A stretch of 46,435 nt of DNA from Burkholderiaceae bacterium (GCA_017857895.1 JAFMCG010000004.1:1-46435), one strand, 5' to 3'. Shown: positions 17,824 through 26,201, counted from the stretch's first letter. A program made the numbers and translations. Notes: a model not told the origin generated them from the sequence alone.

Positions 17824-18723
17824 TTACCCCGGCCCTTGATGTAACTCAAGATCAAGAAAAACCTTGTCAGCCATAATTTGGCACCGTTTCAGAAGACGGT
17901 GCTCATGTGGTAAGTAGTCTGGTATGGCGTTGTGCAGTGTGCGAATGTTGTCAAATAAGAGAACGTCGAGCGCTGTCCACTGAAAACTATACAAAAAGCG
18001 TTTTTGTAGTTGATGGTCAAATAAGTATTGCAAAAGCTCATCGCTCTCATTTTTTTCTAAACCAAGAACTTTGATTGCGTAGCCAGGATTGCAGTACAAC
18101 ACTTTGCGACGTGAAACCGGATGGCGCATAACCATAGGGTGTGTCACTGGTGGCTTTTTGGCTCTTTGGGCAGGTGTTAGAGGCGGCCGATCAGAACCAG
18201 GCCGCGAACGCATCATTTCCCAAAATTTATTGAAATCATGTTCAACAGATAGGTTTTCAATTCTGTGCTGCACCTCAGTAGGCAATGTGTCGTAGGCCAG
18301 GCCCATATCGGCAAACTGAGTGTCACCTAGCGGTTTGCCATCTCTAGTGGGCACTTTCAGACCGTAAAGCATATTCGCAAGTGCTATCGGTTTTGAATAA
18401 GACATGTCGGTATGCCAGCCCTGCCCAGCATCAGACAAACCAATTTTGACACCATTTTCAACAATATTTGAAAGTGTCATTATTTCAGGAAATGGCTTGT
18501 TAGTTGCCGTAGCCGCAACGTTAACCTCAAGGGATCCGAAGAGACTGGCAAACCTTGCCATATCTTTTTCCACGAGTGTTTGATTGGGAAATCTTAGCGC
18601 GCCATAGTTGGCTAATGCATGACGTAAAAGCTCAATCTCACACTCACCAAGCGGCTTCGATAAATCAAGCCCTGTAACGCTGGCGCCTAAGATCGCTTCA
18701 AAGGGCTTTACGCGGATCGACAT
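17824..18723 (-). CDS. TauD/TfdA-family 2-oxoglutarate dioxygenase
   Basis: A 299-residue Fe(II)/2-oxoglutarate oxygenase. The metal ligands are H104 and D106 (GWHTDMSY) and H264 (RTLHNAI); R276 and R280 in PHEHRLLKR are placed to bind 2-oxoglutarate. The family hydroxylates sulfonates (TauD), phenoxyacids (TfdA) and other acids, often releasing sulfite or a phenol. Here it sits in a TRAP-linked operon, so it probably opens or activates the imported acid. The specific substrate cannot be inferred. It lies 10 bases after the Ldh-type gene. Confidence 0.88.
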   Translation of the reverse strand: MSIRVKPFEAILGASVTGLDLSKPLGECEIELLRHALANYGALRFPNQTLVEKDMARFASLFGSLEVNVAATATNKPFPEIMTLSNIVENGVKIGLSDAGQGWHTDMSYSKPIALANMLYGLKVPTRDGKPLGDTQFADMGLAYDTLPTEVQHRIENLSVEHDFNKFWEMMRSRPGSDRPPLTPAQRAKKPPVTHPMVMRHPVSRRKVLYCNPGYAIKVLGLEKNESDELLQYLFDHQLQKRFLYSFQWTALDVLLFDNIRTLHNAIPDYLPHEHRLLKRCQIMADKVFLDLELHQGPG

Positions 18724-18733
18724 TCTTTACTCC

Positions 18734-19834
18734 TCACATGTCAAGAATACTAGCAACACCTAAAGACTTTGCTAGTTGTGAAATTTGATCAACCAACGGA
18801 CCTGCTATTGGAATGCCAACACTGTTGCGTTCAAGCATGACACGCTGTTCGATCTCTCCAGGCAACATGACGGGTCGATCAGGATCTACAGGATCAGTGG
18901 CGTGTAGCGACTCAACGACCTCTTGCACTGAAGCATCAAATCCGGATGACCCACCAAATTTTTTTGGGTCTAGCGCCAGAAAAAAATGACCAATGTTGTC
19001 TTGCCCAAGAGGTGTATTTCTCTTTTCTTCTGCCAACCGCGTTCGACCTGAAAACGAACCACCAGCCATACAGCCAGCAAAAAAATGAGTCATGAGGCTC
19101 AATCCATAGCCTTTGTGACTACCCAAAAGAAGCGTAGATCCAAGCGGCGTGATACCGCCACGTTCACGACCGTAAACGATGTCCTCGGCACGACTAGCAT
19201 CGGTTACGGTTTTTCCATCACCATCAACAATCCAGCCTTCAGGCATAGGCTTGTTTTGGTATTTAAAAACCCGAATTCGATTTCCGGCTGCGGTTGATGT
19301 TGCGATGTCAAATACGATTGGCTCTGACCCAGGACGTGGCACGCCATACGCCAGTGGATTTGTGCCAAGGACTGGATCTCGAGCTCCCGGCGGAACAACA
19401 CAAACTACTTTTGTTGAGGTTGTTACAAAAGCCATTAACCCAGCACTCGCAATCTGATGAGCATAAAACCCAGCAGCACCAAAGTGATGCGAATGAGAAA
19501 CAGTGACCGCAGCTACGCCAGTTTGTTTGGCGAGCTTAATCGCCTCAGAGCTTGCCAAACAAGCGCCTAAAAAGCCAAAGTTACCACCCCCATCAATCGT
19601 TATTGCAGAGCCTGTTCTGGAGACGACAGAGGGCTGACCGCTAATATCAACGGATCCCTCCTTTAACCACCGGTGATAGAGTGGAAGCAGTGCAATGCCG
19701 TGAGAGTCAATGCCGCGAAGATCAGCGTACAACATACCGTTAACCACTGAGGATTGGCTGCTCTTTGGCATCCCAAAACCAGTCAGCAAGGCTTCGATTT
19801 GGCTCTTGACCGAAACTCGACTAAACAACTGCAT
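18734..19834 (-). CDS. Ldh-family NAD(P)-dependent oxidoreductase (malate/L-lactate/sulfolactate type)
   Basis: A 366-residue member of the malate/L-sulfolactate/ureidoglycolate dehydrogenase superfamily, distinct from Rossmann LDH. Recognisable stretches are ADLRGIDSHGIALL, VSHSHHFGAAGFYA, the TNPLAYGVPRPGSEPIVFDIATS region and SHKGYGLSLM. These enzymes interconvert 2-hydroxyacids and 2-ketoacids. The ATG overlaps the FAH-family stop codon by one base (TAATG), indicating translational coupling. In this operon it could oxidise a 2-hydroxyacid intermediate; the substrate is unknown. Confidence 0.88.
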   Translation of the reverse strand: MQLFSRVSVKSQIEALLTGFGMPKSSQSSVVNGMLYADLRGIDSHGIALLPLYHRWLKEGSVDISGQPSVVSRTGSAITIDGGGNFGFLGACLASSEAIKLAKQTGVAAVTVSHSHHFGAAGFYAHQIASAGLMAFVTTSTKVVCVVPPGARDPVLGTNPLAYGVPRPGSEPIVFDIATSTAAGNRIRVFKYQNKPMPEGWIVDGDGKTVTDASRAEDIVYGRERGGITPLGSTLLLGSHKGYGLSLMTHFFAGCMAGGSFSGRTRLAEEKRNTPLGQDNIGHFFLALDPKKFGGSSGFDASVQEVVESLHATDPVDPDRPVMLPGEIEQRVMLERNSVGIPIAGPLVDQISQLAKSLGVASILDM

Positions 19835-20724
19835 TAAATGCTCTCCCTGATAAACTTATTTTCCAGCACGCCTAATCCGTCAACTTTGACACGAACGATA
19901 TCGCCGTCTTCTAGGTACTGTGGGGGATCCTGAAAGTGCCCCACACCAAGTGGCGTGCCAGTTGCGATGAGATAACCAGGCTCTAGTGTCATGAATTGGG
20001 AAATGTGTGAAAGGATGTGCGCAACATTAAAGATCATGTGTGACGTATGCCCATTTTGTTTAACCTTCCCGTTTACCTCGCACTGGACAGTTAAATTTTG
20101 ACAGTCTGGTACTTCATCTTTCGTGACAAGCCAAGGACCACAGGGGCAAAAACCATCCATACTTTTTGCAAAGGAAGTTTGAGCAGGTCCTAAGTCAAAT
20201 TGAAACTCACGTGCTGAAACATCATTGACGTTTAGGTAACCAAGCACGTATTCAAGCGCAGTCTCAGGGCTCACACGACTCATCCGACGACCAATAACCA
20301 CACCAAGTTCGGCTTCCCAGTCCGTTTTGCGAATCGAAACAGGTATAAGCACCTCATCTCCGTGAGCTGCCAACGCATTGGGATGGTTGAAAAACAGTTT
20401 TGGATACTCCCCGGTGGCTAAGCCTCCCTCACCCACATGATCTTGATAGTTGCGACCAACGCCAATGACCGGACCGCTAATGGGAACCCCGTAGCGAACT
20501 GTTGACTCGGGGACACCCGTTAATTGGTCAAGGGTGGAATCAATACGATCAATTAATTTCTTTGATTGAGCAATCGCCATTATTTGTTCAATCGCTGGGA
20601 GCGCAGAGATATGTGGCGATTGATTTTTAATAACAGCAAGCGCTTCATTCAACTCAAACACCATACCGTTGCGATGAATTGCAGCTTTTAGACCGTCACT
20701 TGTTCTAATACAACACAATTGCAT
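19834..20724 (-). CDS. Fumarylacetoacetate hydrolase (FAH) family protein
   Basis: A 296-residue protein with a C-terminal FAH domain from about residue 85 (GVGRNYQDHVGE). Metal ligands are E137 and E139 (DWEAELGVVIG) and D168 (NVNDVSARE). GYLIATGTPLGVGHF near the C-terminus is conserved. FAH-fold enzymes hydrolyse acylpyruvates, hydrate 2-keto-4-pentenoates or decarboxylate oxaloacetate-like acids, and often complete ring-cleavage or dicarbonyl pathways. The operon has no ring-cleavage dioxygenase of a recognised type, so its substrate may come from an unusual route. Confidence 0.88.
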   Translation of the reverse strand: MQLCCIRTSDGLKAAIHRNGMVFELNEALAVIKNQSPHISALPAIEQIMAIAQSKKLIDRIDSTLDQLTGVPESTVRYGVPISGPVIGVGRNYQDHVGEGGLATGEYPKLFFNHPNALAAHGDEVLIPVSIRKTDWEAELGVVIGRRMSRVSPETALEYVLGYLNVNDVSAREFQFDLGPAQTSFAKSMDGFCPCGPWLVTKDEVPDCQNLTVQCEVNGKVKQNGHTSHMIFNVAHILSHISQFMTLEPGYLIATGTPLGVGHFQDPPQYLEDGDIVRVKVDGLGVLENKFIRESI

Positions 20725-20737
20725 ACGTATCCTTAAA

Positions 20738-22024
20738 TTACATTTTGTTTGGTAACCACATCACCAGTTCTGGGAATGCGACAAAAAGGATGATCAGTAA
20801 AATTTCGGTCACAACGAATGGCAGTGAACGCGCGAATACCAGCTTTGTGTTAACGCCAGTTGCACCTGAGGCAATAAACACATTGAGACCCATAGGAGGA
20901 GTAATCAGTCCGATCTCAGCTGTTTTAACAATCAAGATTCCAATCCAAATGCCATCAAACCCTAGACCAGTTAGCAAACCATAAGTTATCGGTACGGTCA
21001 GAAGCAGAATCGCGAACTGATCCATGAACATACCGAGAATGATGTAGAAAACGACCACAAAAAATAGCACCAATAATGGTGAGTATCCGCCGGCACTAAT
21101 CCAATCCAATAAGATCGGAATGACCTGTGACAATGTAATAAATTGCCCAAAAATAAGTGCCCCAAATATGATTGTGACGATCATGGCAGTATTTTTGAGG
21201 GTATTGCCTGTCGCTGTTTTCATCCCAACCCAAGAAATTCGACCCATGCCCAGACAAATTAAAAACGCCGCCACTGACCCCAGTGCACCCACCTCTGTGG
21301 GCGTTGCTATACCGCTGTACAGGCTACCGAGAACGGCAAAGACGAGAAGGCCGATAGGCCAAACCCGTCCCTTCGGTTCATCTAAAGGAATTTTTTCGAC
21401 GTCTTTGGGCACTGGCGGAACCACATCGGGCCTAAACCAGATAGTGACGTAAACGGTCGCGACGTAGCCAAGTGCCGTCAGAATGCCGGGGATGACGCCA
21501 GCCAAAAAGAGCTTGCCAACCGACTCTTCAGTAATGATCCCGTATACCACCAGTGCGATGGACGGTGGAATTAAGATCGACAGTGTCCCAGTGATACTTA
21601 TGATGGCAACGCTAAAACCTTGGTCATAACCAAGTTTTTTCATGGTTGGGAATGCCGACCGCGACAGGCTTGCAACAGCCGCTGTAGAACTTCCACAAGC
21701 GGCTGCAAAAACAGATCCGGCGGCTATGCAAGCGGTAGCCAAACCTCCGCGTAGTTTCCTAAACCGCCGATTAAAAGCAACCATCAGATCTTCAGCTATG
21801 CCACTGGCGCTTAGCAATTCAGCCATTAAGATAAATGTCGGAATTGTTAAGATAACGTAATTGGCAGTGGCATGATGGACCACCTGGCTCAGCAGTCCAA
21901 ACGTTATCGCTGGGCCCGCAGATACAAAAAGACTAACAGTGCCAGCGATACCGATCGCAAATCCTACAGGCCAACCAAAGGCAATTAGCAACAGCAGTAA
22001 AAAAATTCCAAGTGCGATATCCAT
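20738..22024 (-). CDS. dctM: TRAP transporter large permease (DctM)
   Basis: A 428-residue inner-membrane protein with about twelve hydrophobic segments, the sodium-coupled transport subunit of a TRAP system. Typical motifs include GFAIGIAGTVSLFV, AACGSSTAAVASLSRSAFPTMKKLGYD and KTAEIGLITPPMGLNVFI. It starts 2 bases after the dctQ stop, so the two are translated together. Cargo is set by DctP and is probably an organic acid, given the downstream enzymes. Confidence 0.95.
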   Translation of the reverse strand: MDIALGIFLLLLLIAFGWPVGFAIGIAGTVSLFVSAGPAITFGLLSQVVHHATANYVILTIPTFILMAELLSASGIAEDLMVAFNRRFRKLRGGLATACIAAGSVFAAACGSSTAAVASLSRSAFPTMKKLGYDQGFSVAIISITGTLSILIPPSIALVVYGIITEESVGKLFLAGVIPGILTALGYVATVYVTIWFRPDVVPPVPKDVEKIPLDEPKGRVWPIGLLVFAVLGSLYSGIATPTEVGALGSVAAFLICLGMGRISWVGMKTATGNTLKNTAMIVTIIFGALIFGQFITLSQVIPILLDWISAGGYSPLLVLFFVVVFYIILGMFMDQFAILLLTVPITYGLLTGLGFDGIWIGILIVKTAEIGLITPPMGLNVFIASGATGVNTKLVFARSLPFVVTEILLIILFVAFPELVMWLPNKM

Positions 22025-22026
22025 TA

Positions 22027-22548
22027 CTAGTGCCCCTCTGGCTGATCACCAGCACCAAATGCCATTAAAAGGGTTCGCATCGACAATAGCCAACACCCTA
22101 TTGGTATCCAGATCCAGCTCCAGGCCACCGGCCAATCTATCACCCCCATAATCATGTGTTTCTTAAGCCAAGCATCTATGAAAACGGTGAAGCCTTCAAA
22201 ACCAAGTAGCGCCAAATAGGCGGATGACACCAGCAAACCAATGCGATAGACATAGCGCCATGCACGTTCTCCCATCAGTTCCGCTAATAATGTGATCCGG
22301 ATAAAACCACCGCAACGGAATCCCCAAGGTAACGCAAGCGTGATTAACATCACCAGGAGATAGGATTGCGTTAATTCAAGTTGAAACTCAATGGGTATTG
22401 AAAACAGATGGCGAGACAAAGCATTAGCACTGACCAATAATATGGCTGTGATTAGCGCCACGGCCGCAATGATGGCGCACAGGTTTTCAAGGAGGGTAAG
22501 TATCCTAGCGAGCCGCTCAAGCGGCTCGCTTTTTAGTTGGTCGTGCAT
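22027..22548 (-). CDS. dctQ: TRAP transporter small permease (DctQ)
   Basis: A 173-residue membrane protein with four hydrophobic helices (about residues 20-43, 53-75, 90-115, 135-160), the small TRAP subunit that supports DctM. The motif WPVAWSWIWIPIGCWLL is typical. Start at the ATG 22548 has GGGG 9 bases upstream. A perfect 10-bp hairpin lies within codons 7-14, close behind the ribosome-binding site, and may lower translation of the membrane subunits relative to DctP. Confidence 0.9.
   Translation of the reverse strand: MHDQLKSEPLERLARILTLLENLCAIIAAVALITAILLVSANALSRHLFSIPIEFQLELTQSYLLVMLITLALPWGFRCGGFIRITLLAELMGERAWRYVYRIGLLVSSAYLALLGFEGFTVFIDAWLKKHMIMGVIDWPVAWSWIWIPIGCWLLSMRTLLMAFGAGDQPEGH
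22507..22530. repeat. Perfect 10-bp hairpin inside the start of dctQ
   Basis: AGCGAGCCGC and GCGGCTCGCT flank a 4-base loop. On the plus strand TTTTTAG follows, so it resembles a terminator for antisense transcripts. In the sense direction (minus strand) no T tract follows. It lies just downstream of dctP and could block 3' exonucleases and stabilise the dctP message. Confidence 0.7.
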
Positions 22549-22572
22549 TCGATCAGCCCCGACTAAACAAAA

Positions 22573-23577
22573 TCAAAAATTGCTTTTATATGTTTTAAGC
22601 ACGGTTTCAGCGGGTAGACCGCGTCCGTCTAGGCGCTTAGTCCAATCTTGGTAAACGACATCCAATTTACCTGACATCGTTTTGAGCTGTTCTGGGGAAA
22701 AAGCAAACATATCCACGCCAGCGTCGGCAAATCGTTTGGATAACCCTGATCCCGATTTATCTAAGTTTTGAGCGGCCTGTAGCTGAACTTTTTCACCGCA
22801 ATCACGGAAGACTTTCTTTAGGTTATCATCCATGGCGTCCCACTTGGCTTTGCGAACTGACATGACGTTAACAAATGTGCCAAAAGATCCATTGGTGCTG
22901 ATTGCTTTAGCAAGTTCTTGCAATTTGTATCCGTCTACGCTGGCTAGCGCCGAAATCGTGCCATCCGCAGTACCACGCTGTAATGCAACGTAAGTATCAC
23001 CAATTGAAATCGCCGCTGGCGATCCGCCAAGCGATTTAATGACCAAATCCATAGCGCCACCTGCTGAGCGAATGACCTTGCCCTTGAATTGATCAGGCGT
23101 TTTGATTTCTTGTGAAACTGAAACAATTTGATAAGGTGGGAATGCCATGACGGAGATGGGAACAATGCCATTGGCTGCGAACTCATCGGACAATTCTTTG
23201 CTACGGATTGTTTTTGCGTAAGCAGTAACGATGTCCTTAGACGTCGCACCCAACCCAGGTAGCATGGACACACCATTTAGAGGTAGCTTATCGCTGTAAT
23301 AGCCGATGGGTACTGGCGCAATGTCGGCAACACCTCTTTCGAGGGCCGGAAGCAGTTCCCTTAAATTTGCAAGCTGACCCGACGGAAAGTATTTGAAGGA
23401 CAGTTTGTCTCCCGCACCTTTTTGAACGCAAGACATCCAAGGCTCAACAAATTCGACGGTTATGACGTGCTTTGCCGGCGAACCGTGCACAACATTAAAG
23501 CTGGTTTGAGCCGATGCAACTGAACCTATCGAAAGCAAGCAGGCTGCTGAAATTGTTAGCAGATATTTTCTTTTCAT
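22573..23577 (-). CDS. dctP: TRAP transporter substrate-binding protein (DctP)
   Basis: A 334-residue periplasmic solute receptor. Residues 1-23 form a Sec signal peptide (MKRKYLLTISAACLLSIGSV then ASA before the cut). The DctP-type arginine that binds the substrate carboxylate is likely in GKVIRSAGGAMDLVIKSLGGSP, followed by the conserved YVALQRGTADGTIS. AGGAGA precedes the start. It is encoded ahead of dctQ and dctM, 38 bases after the GST gene. Confidence 0.94.
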   Translation of the reverse strand: MKRKYLLTISAACLLSIGSVASAQTSFNVVHGSPAKHVITVEFVEPWMSCVQKGAGDKLSFKYFPSGQLANLRELLPALERGVADIAPVPIGYYSDKLPLNGVSMLPGLGATSKDIVTAYAKTIRSKELSDEFAANGIVPISVMAFPPYQIVSVSQEIKTPDQFKGKVIRSAGGAMDLVIKSLGGSPAAISIGDTYVALQRGTADGTISALASVDGYKLQELAKAISTNGSFGTFVNVMSVRKAKWDAMDDNLKKVFRDCGEKVQLQAAQNLDKSGSGLSKRFADAGVDMFAFSPEQLKTMSGKLDVVYQDWTKRLDGRGLPAETVLKTYKSNF

Positions 23578-23615
23578 GTGATTGTCTCCTGATTTTATGA
23601 TTACAAAATATGGCG

Positions 23616-24209
23616 TTAAGCCGGTCGAGTCTGCAACATAGAACTTCTTTTCCCAAAGCCAGATACCCAGTTATTTAATTTTGGGCGCTTGGCTAGCCAA
23701 TTACCCTCGGCATGGCGAAATTGAAGCCATTCCAATGTGCAAGCCAATGCAATTGCGCCAATTGTCGCTTCAGTAGGAAGCTTTTCTGCTGTCGCTTCTA
23801 TTTGATCGAGTGTGCGATCAATTTTCTGAAATTGCTTATCGGTCCACTGCTGCCACTGCAACTCTTTTGGTCGCTGTTTTTCCATTCGAGCGGCGTAGCC
23901 CGCATCCAAAATACCTTGAGCTGTGGCAGCAAGGCACTTGTCACTTAAGTCAATAACCCTACCCTTGCCTGCGAGAGACGACGTAAATCCATCCAAATAC
24001 TCACAAATAACAGGCGAGTCATGCACGATGCCATCTTCTGACGTTGCCAATGCTGGCACTTTACCCAGAGGATTTACTAAAAAGAGTGGTCCATTTGGAT
24101 CGGTCGTGCTGACTTCAATCAATTCCACCTTGTCACTGAGGTCACGTTCAAGAATCAGTACTCGAACTTTTCGTGCATATGGAGAATTCGGCGAGTAGTA
24201 CAACTTCAT
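23616..24209 (-). CDS. Glutathione S-transferase family protein
   Basis: A 197-residue cytosolic GST: a thioredoxin-like N-terminal domain (MKLYYSPNSPYARKVRVLIL, with the cis-proline region GKVPAL and the glutathione-binding DSPVICEYLD) and an all-helical C-terminal domain from about residue 85. The active-site pattern SPNSPYARK resembles YibF/GST_N_3 types and not the SSxxxR motif of maleylacetoacetate or maleylpyruvate isomerases. It is the first gene of the catabolic operon, so it may cleave a thio- or ether-linked substrate or isomerise an intermediate. This is inference. Confidence 0.86.
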   Translation of the reverse strand: MKLYYSPNSPYARKVRVLILERDLSDKVELIEVSTTDPNGPLFLVNPLGKVPALATSEDGIVHDSPVICEYLDGFTSSLAGKGRVIDLSDKCLAATAQGILDAGYAARMEKQRPKELQWQQWTDKQFQKIDRTLDQIEATAEKLPTEATIGAIALACTLEWLQFRHAEGNWLAKRPKLNNWVSGFGKRSSMLQTRPA

Positions 24210-24273
24210 AATTATTGTCCTTTGAGGTGAAACTTAATTTAGTTTTATTTATGTTTTGTTTTTGATGAGTTTC

Positions 24274-24302
24274 AATCTACGTTAAGGATTGATTCACTGC
24301 AA
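24274..24302 (-). promoter_or_regulatory. Candidate promoter of the GST-TRAP operon
   Basis: Minus-strand TTGCAG (24297-24302) and TAGATT (24274-24279) are separated by 17 bases. A start near 24267 would put the palindrome centre near -64, the usual LysR recognition position. A competing promoter, TTGAAA (24270-24275) with CATAAA (24248-24253), has better -35 agreement. Confidence 0.4.
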
Positions 24303-24317
24303 GACAATATTTGGAAT

Positions 24318-24344
24318 CAATTAATCAAATAAATTGATTAATTG
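24318..24344. promoter_or_regulatory. 27-bp palindrome, candidate LysR operator
   Basis: Two perfect 11-bp arms, CAATTAATCAA and TTGATTAATTG, surround a 5-base centre ATAAA. It contains T-N11-A spacing as expected for LysR boxes and lies between the divergent LysR gene and the catabolic operon, where autoregulation and activation could share one site. Confidence 0.72.
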
Positions 24345-24397
24345 GCATGCTAATGGCATGCTTTAAAGTTGAGAATCAATTGGATCATCAAGAAATC

Positions 24398-25411
24398 ATG
24401 CAACCCTTCCATCAAATACCCAAAAGTCTATTTGCACACCTTCAAAGTTTTGTCGTTGTTGCTGAATTGATGAACTTTCGACTCGCCGCAGATGCACTAG
24501 GCCGAACACAACCAGCGATCACCGCTCAAATCAATCAACTAGAGGGTTATCTTGGCCGAACGCTGCTCGAAAGGACGACTCGGTCTGTCAAGTTGACACC
24601 GGCTGGGGCTCATTTGCTAGATCGTGCCAAACGGGTGTTGTCGGAGTCACACCAATTGGTGGCAGACATGCGATCCAATCGATACAACGCGCCTAATCAG
24701 ATATTGGTTTCATTGGCTCCAACGATTGCAGCCAACTTAATACCAGGTTGTCTCACGCGTTTTGAGAAGTCTAGCCCCAGCGTTCGTGTTCTCATCAGTG
24801 AGCACTTGGGCCCAGAGATGTTCGAAGCGCTTCAAAACAACGATGCTGAGTTTGGCATAGGACCTTATCGACGCGCTCCTCTGGGCTTGATGTTTGAAAC
24901 CTTGTTTCAACAACCCTTGCACCTGATTATTCACGACAGTCACGCTATTGCTGATCGGGGTTATGCCAAACTTTCCGATTTGGTCGACTTACAGCTTCTA
25001 TGTGCAGCGCCTGGTACAACGGCTCGAGAAGTGCTCGATCATGCGTTGATGACTCAGGGGCTGATGATCCAACCCCGCTACGAGGCGCTTCAGTACCAAA
25101 CTTTATTTGTGCTGGCATCAAGTCAGTTGGGCGCAACAGTTATGCCAGTCGTGAACCATGACCTACTTAAAGCGATGCGTCTGGTCGCATTGCCATTTGA
25201 GGATTTTCCAATGCAACGAGCAATGGGTCTAATCACGCGAGAAGGTGAACAGCTCAGTGATGTTAGCAGCGCCTTATTGGCTACGCTTTTAGAAGAAGCC
25301 AGTCACAAGTACACACTAACGCCTCTTGCCGAAAAATTAAGGTCTACAAAATCTCACCGAGTGACTGATTTAATCGCTGATGAAGGAGTCGAACATGGGA
25401 ATAAATTTTGA
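24398..25411 (+). CDS. LysR-family transcriptional regulator
   Basis: About 337 residues. The N-terminal winged helix (LQSFVVVAELMNFRLAADAL, then RTQPAITAQINQLEGYLGRTLLERTTR in part) is standard LysR; the rest is a periplasmic-binding-protein-like effector domain. I chose the ATG at 24398 so that 13 residues precede the helix-turn-helix; ATGs at 24347 and 24353 abut the palindrome and have no ribosome-binding site, and none of the starts has a strong one. Divergent orientation suggests that it activates the GST-TRAP operon in response to the substrate. Confidence 0.9.
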   Translation: MQPFHQIPKSLFAHLQSFVVVAELMNFRLAADALGRTQPAITAQINQLEGYLGRTLLERTTRSVKLTPAGAHLLDRAKRVLSESHQLVADMRSNRYNAPNQILVSLAPTIAANLIPGCLTRFEKSSPSVRVLISEHLGPEMFEALQNNDAEFGIGPYRRAPLGLMFETLFQQPLHLIIHDSHAIADRGYAKLSDLVDLQLLCAAPGTTAREVLDHALMTQGLMIQPRYEALQYQTLFVLASSQLGATVMPVVNHDLLKAMRLVALPFEDFPMQRAMGLITREGEQLSDVSSALLATLLEEASHKYTLTPLAEKLRSTKSHRVTDLIADEGVEHGNKF

Positions 25412-25479
25412 AGCAACTAAGCTTACGGTTCAAATCATGCTCAAATTCAAAGCAATGGAGCAACTTTGAACTCTCGTAG

Positions 25480-25501
25480 TCTTGAAATTTATGCTTCAAG
25501 A
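25480..25501 (+). terminator. Weak hairpin between lysR and trpF
   Basis: TCTTGAA and TTCAAGA form a 7-bp stem with an 8-base loop in the gap between two convergent genes. The T tract is poor, so terminator function is uncertain. Confidence 0.3.
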
Positions 25502-25538
25502 TTATCGCTAACCGATTTGCCGAGATGAATAATCTTAG

Positions 25539-26201
25539 CTATTGATCTGCACGGCGCACTGCCGCCACAAAATCCGACATCATTTGATCCGCTTTCACGC
25601 CTGGTGCGGTTTCGACACCGCTGCTCACATCAACAGCCCAAGGTTTGATTTGAGGCACCAAGGTTTCGATATTGTGGATGGTTAGACCACCTGACAAGAT
25701 CGTGGGCACGTCTTTGGGTACAAGCGCCAACAGGTCGCGATCAAACCCATGGCCACTGCCGCCATAGGCTGGCGTATAGCTGTCAAACAACCACGCATGG
25801 GCTTTTGAGAACCTCGCGCACGCTTGCGCCACGGCTTGTGGGGTCTCCAAGCCTGGGCCACCGACTCGAAACGCTTTAATGTAAGGCCAGTCAAACCTTT
25901 CACATTCGGCAGCAGACTCGTCACCGTGAAATTGTAAATAGCTTGGCCGCATGGCCCCAATGACTTGATTCACCAGGTCTGTTGCGGGCTCAACGAATAA
26001 AGCAACCGTGCTAACAAACACAGGCACGTTTTGCACCAAAGATCGCGCTTCTTGCGGCTCAAGACAACGCTTACTTTTGGGGTAAAACACGAAACCGAGT
26101 GCGTCCACGCCCAATTTCACGGCGCTGGTGACGTCTTGCGGACGGGTTAAACCGCAAATTTTGATGCGGGTGCGTTGATCAGTTGCTGCTGGCTGGGTCA
26201 T
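25539..26201 (-). CDS. trpF: Phosphoribosylanthranilate isomerase
   Basis: A 220-residue TIM-barrel enzyme of tryptophan synthesis that performs the Amadori rearrangement of phosphoribosylanthranilate. The catalytic cysteine is in KICGLTRPQD and the aspartate is in AVDVSSGVE near the C-terminus; the phosphate loop LSGGLTIHNI is present. It follows truA by 54 bases. The usual downstream neighbour trpB is absent; the convergent lysR gene comes next instead. Confidence 0.96.
   Translation of the reverse strand: MTQPAATDQRTRIKICGLTRPQDVTSAVKLGVDALGFVFYPKSKRCLEPQEARSLVQNVPVFVSTVALFVEPATDLVNQVIGAMRPSYLQFHGDESAAECERFDWPYIKAFRVGGPGLETPQAVAQACARFSKAHAWLFDSYTPAYGGSGHGFDRDLLALVPKDVPTILSGGLTIHNIETLVPQIKPWAVDVSSGVETAPGVKADQMMSDFVAAVRRADQ

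Noticed and set aside
17215-18723. Two-component flavin monooxygenase system from the flavin reductase gene
   Set aside because: No flavin-dependent oxygenase is encoded in the operon; the adjacent oxygenase is a 2-oxoglutarate enzyme that does not use reduced flavin.
22507-22534. Sense-strand terminator between dctP and dctQ
   Set aside because: On the coding (minus) strand no T tract follows the stem and the stem is inside dctQ, so termination would destroy the operon; kept instead as a possible mRNA stabiliser.
19834-24209. Gentisate or homogentisate pathway from the GST plus FAH pair
   Set aside because: The GST lacks the SSxxxR signature of maleylpyruvate/maleylacetoacetate isomerases, and no gentisate or homogentisate dioxygenase is present.
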